Shown: in pieces, positions 45,239-53,962 of the stretch | Layout: each line of letters starts with the position of its first letter | How positions within the stretch are numbered: the stretch's first letter is position 1 | Assembly: GCA_014058105.1 (NCBI GenBank) | Contig: JACGCM010002784.1 | Coordinates: forward strand, 1,488,001 to 1,552,000 | Origin: Kingdonia uniflora | Lineage: Eukaryota; Streptophyta; Magnoliopsida; Ranunculales; Circaeasteraceae | Reading direction: 5' to 3' | DNA: 64,000 nt | Position numbers and translations under genes: made by a program | Notes under the pieces: generated by a model | The model's input: only the letters and a program-made list of their open reading frames with translations | Told to the model about the DNA's origin: nothing | The model's database searches: none

Positions 45239-45443
45239 ATTGTCAAAATCTACAATATTGGTAGTGTACATGGAAACTTTCAATATATAATATTGTCGAG
45301 TTCGAAAATTATGGCGGTATAATTAGAGTTATGCATATATAATATTGTTGAGCTCGACAATTACCAAGTGTAATTGGAGTTATGCATATATAATATTGTC
45401 AAAATAGTTAAATTATTGTCGATCTATTGGATAAACTGACAAT
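45239..45443. repeat. Palindrome cluster 4
   Basis: Units start at 45239, 45292, 45344 and 45395 (spacing 51-53 bp), with a wide unit at 45415-45443. The best copy is ATTGTTGAGCTCGACAAT. The cluster lies between the 3' ends of the convergent PMD gene and transposase gene. Confidence 0.88.
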
Positions 45444-45721
45444 TTAATGATGCATATTCAACAATTTACCTGCATAATGAAATACTGCATATGTACCATT
45501 ATCAGTTACATTGAGGAATCTACAAATTCGTAGAGGGTGCATAAAGCACAACAATCCCTAAATTTTAAATAGTGTATTGCTATTGCTCTAAATTCCAAAT
45601 ACAAAGCAACCTAAATGTTGAATCAACACAACAATCCCTCGTCAACAACAATAATAAAATACATATTTATTAATTAAAGAATCAGATACAGATCGGTGCC
45701 ATGTCAACTCCTTCTATTTTC

Positions 45722-48296
45722 CTAGATGTCTTGGTTGTCGAGATTCTCTTGCAACGGCTGAACAGAATCCCCATTACTATCTCCTATATGAAATTAATTA
45801 TAATTATAAATACAGGATAAATACATGGGAAACACATTATAGAGAAATCACATAGAATATGGCGTTTATACATAGTGTCGAATATGTACTTACTTGATTC
45901 CACTATCTTCGTTTTGAGAAGTAGGCATGTCCGTTTGTCATGGTTGCCGAGTACTCCACAACTTTTGCATGTTTTATTCTTCTTCATAATAGCCTCTTCC
46001 ATCCTCCCTTTTCCATCTTGCCCCTTTCTTGTGATCAGTATTTGCTCGTCCTTTTGTTTGAACAATGGGAGGGTTTAAAATGATAGTTCCAGATATCATA
46101 GAATCTGCTAAAGAAGTTGAGATGTTTGGTTGCGATGCATCTGTCTGTGTTAAAGACTCATCGTAGTGATCAAGGTAAGACTCAATCTCGTCTAACTTCA
46201 AAATCGTGAATTTAAAACTTTCTTTGATCTTCGAGGCTCTTTCGAATAAGTTTGATGCACGAAGGGATAGGTGGCTATGGTGTAAGGGATGTCGTAAGTT
46301 TTCTCCTGCCAAGTAACTTTCATCATACGACCTTGAAAACTTGTTTGCAACAGTCGTCCACCTTGTCATAATGAAAGCCTCAGGTATTTTGAGAATGTCG
46401 TATTTCGAGAAAACTTTGAGGAGGTGACAACATGGGAGTTCAACATACTCAAACAACTTGCATCCACAACTACTAGTTAACTTCTCTAAGTCTATATTTA
46501 GCTCAAATGAGGTACGACCACTATGAGACTTCACCGTAAGTTGCCGAAGATTGTCTTATACGTTTCTTTCAATTGTAACAAAGCGGGTAACTTGGTCAAA
46601 CTGATCCTGAAGTTTGTGGAACAATGTTCTTGTGTAAACCTTTGTAGCATCTTTGAGTAGAACTTGATGAGGACCAACTTGACGATATCTGTGTTCTGAT
46701 GCAAAGTCTTCTCCACTTTCTCGGTCATATACATCTAAAAGGGCAGCCTCATACTTGGTCACAAAACTATACAATCCAGTTATTATTTGCAACCAACCAT
46801 TGAAGAAGTTGTTTGTGGACTCACTCCATCCTGTACTGCTCGTGCTTACAAAGAAGGTTGGCCTATTCCATAACGGTATCTATCTATGTCTAATATTGAA
46901 GATGCCTTTTATCCAAAGGTTATCATCCAATTTATGTTTCTTCATTAGGTCCATCTACCTAGTTTCAAACTCTAAGGCCTCATATGTGTTATGCATTATC
47001 GAATCAATATCTTCTTTGAATGTAGATGGTTCCCGATAAACATGGCCAATTTTCTCAGAAAATTTGTTTGTGATGTGCCATAGACACAATCGATGTCTGG
47101 TGTTGGGGAAGACCTGGAAATAAACCAGAACTTATAATAAATGGCAAAACTGAATAGTATATGATATTGTCGATTAGAAGTCGATTACAGCAATAACATG
47201 TCAATACCTGTTCCTACTCCACAATATATTGTCGACCTATGTGTTAAATCAACAATATACCTAGCATGTCCAATTCGAACTACTTCTTTACCTTGGGAAT
47301 AACGGCGGCCATAGCTGCATCTTGATCAATGATAATTGAAACAAGGTGTTTGTAGTTTATTGCCTTCAGCCAAGTATGGAACAACTATACAAATATGTTT
47401 TATTGCTCATTTCTTAGTAGAGCACATCCGTATTGAATTGTTTGGTAGTGGTTGTTGATCTCTACAAACGGAGCAAATGACATCTTGTAGACATTGGTCC
47501 AGTACGTAGTATCGAAGGTGACAATATCTTCAAATGCCTCGTATGCGCACCTTGAACGTCCATCGATCCAAAAATAAATAAGTGCTCGATCCTCCTCATC
47601 TAATTCTATATCGAAATAAAACATCGGATCTTCATTTTGATTCTTCCTAAATCACTCCAACGCGGCTTGTGCATCTCCTCTGACTAGACGTTCCTTATTT
47701 AGTTTGGCGTTGTAGTTGTAACAATCCCGTTTGTTGAAGGTTTTATCTGGGAATAATGTCGAGACCTTGCTCACCGAAATATTGTGGAGCTCAAATGTCG
47801 TTGTAAGTCTTTTTGCTGCTTCTAGAAAGAATCTGTTAATCTTCATACGATGATGATTCCGTGGAGATACGAGTTTATGTTTATGGATATCCGTGAAACT
47901 TGTGACAACATATTTATCTATTTTTGTTTTCCAATTAATGTCCATCGTTGCTTTACACCCACACTTATCAGATGATCTTCTGTTGCCATCTCTGTCGCTA
48001 GTCTCTGGATCTATCCCAAGGTTTTTCCATTGGAAAGCCATTACTCATACAACAGAAGTGGGCTCTGCCTATATCTTCCGATCTCGAACGCTTAGTAGAA
48101 TTGTGTATCTTGGTGGAGAAACCCTGCCCTCTTCCATATCGTTCGTACCACCGACGTGTGTCCTCAACAGTATCAAAATGTTGACCCTCATATGGGGCTT
48201 CCGCCAATAGCATGTCTAAAATAGGTTCATTTATAGACCTTTCTGGTGACTCGTCACGAATTACTTTTGTCTAATTTCATCTACGGAGTCTTCCAT
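45722..48296 (-). pseudogene. MULE transposase of the FAR1/FHY3 type
   Basis: Domains in order: start MEDSVDEIRQ (48296) with a frameshift; FAR1 DNA-binding region FDTVEDTRRWYERYGRGQGF and CGCKATMDINWKTKIDKYVV with FTDIHKHKLVSPR; MULE core LDEEDRALIYFWIDGRSRCA, DIVTFDTTYWTNVYKMSFAP, FVEINNHYQTIQYGCALLRN; SIIIDQDAAMAAVIPKV; and after an intron (about 47114-47292) VFPNTRHRLCLWHITNKF; SWIM zinc finger SCGCKLFEYVELPCCHLLKV; C-terminal knuckle CKSCGVLGNHDKRTC; last exon 45783-45722 after a GTAAGT intron, ending NLDNQDI. First two acidic residues of the DDE triad (FDTTY, IDQD) and CLWH are present. Several frameshifts and stops inactivate it. Confidence 0.92.
47166..47256. repeat. Palindrome cluster 5 (wide type) in the transposase intron
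   Basis: Two wide units, 47166-47194 and 47228-47256, each 29 bp end to end, have ATTGTCGA on the left and CAAT-ending right half-sites. Start-to-start spacing is 62 bp. They lie in the intron between the IDQD and CLWH exons. Confidence 0.75.
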
Positions 48297-48513
48297 TGTC
48301 GATCTTACTGACAAGTAGACACATAAAAGAAGCGATTCAAGACCAACGCATGTTCATTTCATTTCAAAGGCCTTCATTACATCACATGCTACAAAAGAGA
48401 TAATACAAAATATAAACTATCACCCCACAAAAACTCGTTGTACAACACAAACTTCTAACACATTAACTGTACTATCCGAAAATCTAGTTACATTCACATT
48501 CTTCCCAGCTATA

Positions 48514-48843
48514 TTAACCCTTTTGCCACCCAACAGAAGAATCGTAATCAGGCCTATTACGCAGTGAATTTAAATATGCCAAATTTTGCTCCGCCCAGAA
48601 CTCATTTTCTAGTCGTTCAAATTCTAATTCTCATTTAATTTTAGCTTGCCTCGCTTCTTCTGCTTCAACTTCTTGCAGTGCTGGATAGATTTCTAGGATG
48701 TGGACACTATCGTAACTCTCCTCCTCCTCTATGGCAAAGCACGCACAAATTAATTTATGGACCCAGTTCAAAAAACTAAGCCCCATTGTCAGGCCTCTGA
48801 AATAACAGAAGTAAAATCCTATGAAATTGTCATGCCTTAACAA
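48514..48843 (-). pseudogene. Small MULE ORF upstream of the transposase
   Basis: An acceptor-like TTATTTCAG precedes AGGCCTGACAATG, and the probable start gives MGLSFLNWVHKLICACFAIE, EEESYDSVHILEIYPALQEV, EAEEARQAKIK, one TAA, then in the same frame ELEFERLENEFWAEQNLAYL and NSLRNRPDYDSSVGWQKG before the final stop at 48514. It is about 90 residues, acidic and helical with a hydrophobic start. The single nonsense codon inside an otherwise good frame suggests a once-functional gene, or a first exon of the PMD-independent unit. No family was recognised. Confidence 0.4.
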
Positions 48844-48896
48844 AGCATGCTTACAACGTACGGGGTAACCTAAAACAAGCTAACAACAAAGGTAAT

Positions 48897-49130
48897 ATTG
48901 TCGAGTTCGACAATATGCTTGTTTATGTGAAGACTGGCATATATACTATTGTCGAGTTCGACAATGTAGTTAGTATGTGTGAAAACTTCTATATGTAATA
49001 TTGCCGAGATTGACAATTACGATAGTGCATGTGAGGAATTGCACAACTAATATTGTCGATTTCGACAATTATGTTAGTGCATGCTGAGACTTACGCATAT
49101 CTAATTGTCGAATGACGCATTACCGACAAT
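48897..49130. repeat. Palindrome cluster 6 (five units)
   Basis: Units start at 48897, 48948, 49000, 49052 and 49104, so spacing is 51-52 bp. The first two are perfect or near-perfect (ATTGTCGAGTTCGACAAT). The last is the wide form, 49104-49130. The cluster lies about 0.4 kb inside the right terminus. Confidence 0.93.
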
Positions 49131-49550
49131 TCATACACTCTCATAACCCATCTGCAGATAATCAATGAAAGAGAAATTGTTTGACCAAAATTGGATTACA
49201 CAAGGGATTACTTACCGTAGCTGTATAGCCCACAATTATCCGTTATGTCCCAAATTTTAGAGTTTTATAACCCTAACAATTTCACAACATTTCATACAAA
49301 AAAAAAAACTGTCTCTAACTTTGAGAGAGATAAGGGTGATAAAATACTTGTGGAATAAGAATCTTTTGCTACTTCTTCTAACACTGTGGGTGTCGCAGTT
49401 CTCTGGAGAGAACAATTTTACCTCTAATGATAGAAATCGCAAGAAAGAAAGAGAGAATGGTATGGGGTATGAGACAGGGATAGTGACATGATTTAAACAA
49501 ATTTGTTCAAATTTGAAAATCAAGAAGAGAGAGGGAATAAAAGCTCCACG

Positions 49551-49728
49551 TGTCTGCCACCTAGAGGGGAAGAGAGAGGAAGAGTGCCAGCTAGTCCAAT
49601 AAGTTTTCCACCTCATTTCATATATAGCAAATCACCAATTTTAAGAGTTACTCATCTAATAGAGATGAGTGGTTCGTATTGAGTGAGACTTGAGTGTTTG
49701 GTTTGTGAGTATCTCTAAATCCTCTCCC
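49551..49728 (-). repeat. MULE right terminal inverted repeat
   Basis: This is the reverse complement of 5431-5608. It ends ...CCTCTCCC and is followed by the duplication AAGGTGTTT (49729-49737). It carries the same internal hairpin (ACTCATCT aatag AGATGAGT). Confidence 0.92.
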
Positions 49729-49737
49729 AAGGTGTTT

Positions 49738-50640
49738 TCACATAATTGCCACAGAATATCTCTTATGCTAGAGATGAAAGAAGTCTGGGGCAGATTCATG
49801 TATCTTAATAGGAGGCTTGAAACAATTTAAACACTGGAAAATGTCAAAAACTCGTGGTGAGCTTAATGAGAAAACTCATTTGTGGTATTGACACAAAATA
49901 TTGCACAATGGCCAATCCTTGAAATCTTATCACATTCGTGGCATTAATACAAAATGTTCCACTCCACCACTGACAAAAAACGTACTTCTCACAATTTTCG
50001 CATTTGTTCAACCAAACTCTCAAAGATATATGGCAAGCAAGAATGCTTCAACAGTGTAAAGCAATTACAATATCGTAATAGGCAGGGTGAGGATGAACCA
50101 GTGTCATTGTATTTTTCAATTGATTTATCGACACCTACGGGCTACAACAAAATTATATGTAATGATCAATGACAGTTTCACTTCTTTCTTCTTTTTCTCG
50201 TTCATCTGTAGTTTCACGGTTGCAATCTGCAACCTGCAAACATGTCAGAAAAGTAACTCAGCCTAAACACCAAATGAATGAAGCCGCTTGCTCGCTCAAA
50301 GAGTGCAATCTAATCTCGCTCTGCCTGCAGCTATCTCCCTCTATCTTCCAACATTTTTAATCTTATGTACCTGACAATAAGAAAATCAAAACTTATTAAT
50401 CCATTGTCTTCTCTTTTTATACAAGACGTAAACTGAATCCATCCAGCGCATATAAATCATGACTAAAGCGAATGGGCATGATGTTATTATAGCCTGACCT
50501 ACTAAACATGAATAGATTGCAGTTCATTACACTGAGTGTACTAATTTAAGTATAACATGCATAGGTCTTGATATATAAATATGGAAAGCTTATTGTTCAT
50601 AATCAGTCACAAAATATCATTCGACCAGGATATATATAAT
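49738..50640. other. Right flank of the MULE, no recognised gene
   Basis: Low-quality open stretches only. On minus, after an AG at about 50235, VADCNRETTDEREKEERSET reads like a charged exon but has no known match. On plus, 'EDEPVSLYF' (about 50090) recurs as 'EEDPVSLYF' at 51915, hinting at a short dispersed duplication. Function unknown. Confidence 0.4.
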
Positions 50641-50644
50641 CTAA

Positions 50645-50715
50645 TTGTAGCCGTTGGCCAAGTTGTTTGAGAGGTTATAACTCATGTAGCAGTCACGAGT
50701 GGGAATCAAGACTGA
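50645..50715 (+). other. Possible tRNA-like (SINE) promoter relic
   Basis: GTTGGCCAAGTTGTTTGAGA resembles a pol III A box (TGGCnnAGTGG). CACGAGTGGGAATCAAGAC about 35 bases on resembles a decayed B box with flanks (GAGTTCGAATC). The pattern fits a tRNA-derived SINE head; the supposed B box has changed bases. Tentative. Confidence 0.3.
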
Positions 50716-51480
50716 CTATCAAAGGTGAGATCTACTTGAAATACTTTAACTCTGATTTTGAACAGTACCAACTTCTGTTTCTTGGGTGAGACCTCCCTCT
50801 CAACACCTTGCCGATTTTGTGTATTCCACATCCACAGCATGCAAGGTCCACGGTATTTGAAAAGTAGCTGAACCGCACAACTGGGTTCACCTTCATGTCC
50901 GTAGATGCAAGTCAGAGAGACCCAACTGAGAGAGGCCCTGATATCTTCTCCACGATGGCAGCAACCGTGAAATACAAAAACGGGGATGGCTTTGGAAGAA
51001 AGAATGAGTGAGAAGGGGAGGAGAAAGGAATGATGTTAGATGCAGCTTCAATATAGGTACCAGGGTCTGTGATTCCGATCATCTGTATTAGGGAATGTTC
51101 CAAAGGTGTTGATGGCACTATGGCGATGCCGTTACAAAGGATTATCATATAGATATTAACCCACTAGTGGGAGATGGTGAGCAACTGGAATGCCCCAGGA
51201 TGAGAGATCTGGACAAGGGCCAGTGCCACTTAGTAGTAGAAGCTGGAGGCTTCCAATAGCTCCGGCACAGAGTAAGATCCCAACAAAGGTAACTCCATTT
51301 GGTTTAATGCATATTCAATTCATCTTGGTAAAAGCCTCAATGCTATCTCACCTCGGTCAAACATTGCAAACGTTCGTTTGTTCCTCCGTCCCACTACAAA
51401 CTCTTGCAACTTCTAAACAACCACATTTGATGCACATATCAATTAAAGTATTGCAAATACTTTTATAACCCTCTTACCAT
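50690..51480 (-). pseudogene. Chimeric pseudogene: PPR motif fused to GMC oxidoreductase (mandelonitrile lyase/HOTHEAD-like)
   Basis: From about 51480 (minus) the reading gives ICNTLIDMCIKCGCLEVARV and, after two stops, IKPNGVTFVGIL, which are pentatricopeptide-repeat motifs (NTLIDMY.KCG.LE.A..VF, ...KPNGVTFVG.L). It then runs in frame into LCAGAIGSLQLLLLSGTGP and DLSSWGIPVAHHLPLVG, a stop, then GIAIVPSTPLEHSLIQMIGI and AAIVEKISGPLSVGSL, ASTDMKVNPVVRFSYFSNTV and IHKIGKVLRGRS. The latter are landmarks of GMC flavoproteins (S.GAIGSPQLLLLSGIGP, SSWGIPV, ...NP.V.FNYFS..VD). Neither gene is complete and the FAD-binding N-terminus is absent, so this is debris. Confidence 0.75.
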
Positions 51481-51692
51481 GATCCAATATACCAATATCA
51501 TATCTACAGTTTGATGTGAAATCAATGTTTCGATGAAATGTGGAAAAAGTAGATTTGCAGTAGTAATTTAACCATTTAAGCAATCAGAATTTGACACCAG
51601 TGCTTAACCAATCAAAAGGACAAACATTTAACTAATGGTGCTGTTACTTTTCACTTTCAAGCAACTCCCAAGCAGCACTCATAACTCACTCT

Positions 51693-51839
51693 AACTCTGC
51701 TTGGTATCCCGCCTATACCTCCACAAATCAAGGAATTTTGTTTATTTCCTTTGATCCAGCCGTTGATAAACATTGGATCAAAGGAAATAAATGAAACTAC
51801 TTGATTTGTGGAGGTATAAATGGGATACTAAGCAGAGCC
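51693..51839. mobile_element. Foldback MITE
   Basis: Arms of about 70 bp, CTCTGCTTGGTATCCC... and its inverse ...GGGATACTAAGCAGAG, face each other around a loop of only a few bases (about 51764-51770). Both arms contain TACCTCCACAAATCAA and TTTATTTCCTTTGATCCA. No coding capacity. No target duplication was convincing, so the superfamily is not assigned. Confidence 0.7.
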
Positions 51840-53800
51840 TCTCAGTCAAAATTCTCCAATAGTGCTCCTGGCAAGAAGATGAAGAACCACCGTAACCAAG
51901 AACAAGCCACAGAAGAAGATCCCGTCTCACTCTATTTCATCATGCAGTTTGCTATAAACCAAGACCAACGCCGACGCCGACGACGTTCCATAAGGACTAA
52001 AATCTTGAAGTGAAGTCCCCATCTCTAGGATAGCCGAAACACAACTTATTCAAGTATTCTAGATACAATAAAGGTAACCTATCTTACCAAGGCCTAGGTG
52101 GCCATATGACGATTCACCAATGCCAAATACAGGAACAAGCTCACACGGCAAACAATAAATGGTTCGACCACGAATACTGATCAACGTCGGAGTAGTATAA
52201 TTAGTGATAACATCGGCCAGTGCAATATTTGCCTCAAGTAACTTCCTAGAAGAGATTGAACATCCTAACGAAGATGACGACGACAATGAGAAAACCAACA
52301 GAGACTATGAGCACTCATCCTAATATGTGTTCGGAACAAGTAGTGATAGCAAAAAATGAGATATTCTCTTATTAATTAGTATTTTCTTCCTAAAATTATC
52401 CAACATAGGGTACGAACAATTTTGAGGATTGCTTTTCTATTTCAGCAATTTAGTATTTCGTTAATGAATAAATTAATCTTCTATTTATTACACAAGTCTA
52501 TATTATTCAACTGCATAGACTGAATGAACAAATGAAAGATACATTGAAACATATATGAAACTGCATATACTCTTAAGCACTTATTTTATTATTGACCAGT
52601 GACCACTAATAGGCCCTACTTTGCCAATCAACTAATAAAAAACAAATATTCAATAATATGTGCAAAAAACAATTCATAAACCCAAATATATTTCCATAAA
52701 TAGCCAGCACGCGCTATCTGGATATATGCTTGTGTTAAATGAAAATGTATAGGAATTTCCGTGAAAAATTGCCTCTTTTATTAATATATAAAATCGTTGG
52801 GACCAAATTTTGAATTGGGTTATCAAAAAAAGTATATTAGATAAAAACTTAGAGAGGTTATTAACTTATCCTTTGGTACAAAGTCGAGACAGACGCTTTT
52901 CTATTAACATAGAGAGGTTATTACCTTATGAGGTATAAACATACATTGGACTGTATATATATAGCGGCTGCAGATGTTTGAGTACCAAAGCTTCAGCCGT
53001 GGTTTCTGTTTGGGTGACCCTCGATCATTTGCTCAAGATCATCTAACACATTTGGATATCCTTCATTCAAAAGTGTCTTCCATGAAATACGGAGAATTTT
53101 ATCTGATTATAACATATTACTTTCTGGTATTATATTTGATCTTCTGTATGGCTTTGTTTCTCTGTTTCTGAATGAGTCTATACTTGATAGTTGATCATTA
53201 TATAAAGGTTTTTCAATTTATTTGCTAGTTTCAAAGTGATTCATTTGAGGGAAGAAATTGTCAGAATCTTGACGGGCATTAGGTCACCGTTAACGAAGCA
53301 CACAAGAGGTATAGATGGAGGATGTGGTTGTGGTGGCCATCGTCATGAAAGTGGCAGCAACAATCATTATAGCAGTATTTGAAATCTGAAATGCTACTTT
53401 TACAAGCCTATATGAAAATTCATATAGTGAAGAATGGTATGTGACGTACGTCCATATCAGAGGGTTTTACTGTGAATAATTTTTAGGCTTTTGTTTCCTG
53501 TATTCCTCAAAATCTCCACATTGAATGACAAAAAGTTCTTTTATCTCTCACGGGTACAAATATATTATTTTGTCACTTGGTTTAACAGTGATGATGCCTT
53601 TTGTTTCTTCGGTTTTCAGGCTTTTGGTTTCTGGTTTTCGAGAACCTAGGCAATCAAGCAACATATCAAAGGTGTGTTTCCACTAAAAATATGTCTGTCA
53701 CATACGCAAACGCAGCCCCGCACTCTCCAAGTATGGATCAACTGGTGATTTAGAAGTATATAGTATACTTTTACGCCCAAGTATTTCTTTTAAGCTAAAG
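51840..53800. other. AT-rich interval downstream of SCC3, no recognised gene
   Basis: On minus at 52300-52059 an open stretch reads FSLSSSSSLGCSISSRKLLE, ANIALADVITNYTTPTLISI and PVFGIGESSYGHLGLGK, with a GT-like end; it is not assigned. At 52850-52945 the motif AGAGAGGTTATTA is duplicated (52852 and 52912), perhaps a MITE edge. The last coding exon and 3' UTR of SCC3 should lie in this interval but were not found. Confidence 0.35.
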
Positions 53801-53962
53801 ATATAATCCAGTGACAGAGCTAGGTATGTTCAAGTGTGATAAAGATTTTGAATGCGTGTAAAAGTAACATAAAACATGCATAATACAAGTACACATCCCA
53901 GCATATGACATTGATGCATCCAATCTTTTGAAGCATGCAAAAACGCATAACTTTTTTCATAC

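Larger units (their letters stand above)
5431..49728. mobile_element. Giant Mutator-like element (MULE) with nested retrotransposons
   Basis: Terminal inverted repeats of about 180 bp (5431-5608 and 49551-49728) start GGGAAAGGATTTAGAGA and GGGAGAGGATTTAGAGA. They are flanked by an identical 9-bp sequence AAGGTGTTT (5422-5430 and 49729-49737). A 9-bp duplication and long inverted repeats are the hallmark of the Mutator superfamily. The element encodes a FAR1-type MULE transposase (minus, right half), a plant-mobile-domain gene (plus, spanning most of it) and a small ORF (minus, 48.5-48.8 kb). Removing elements B+C, D and a solo LTR leaves about 11.2 kb. All coding parts contain stops or frameshifts, so it is probably no longer autonomous. 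Confidence 0.93.
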
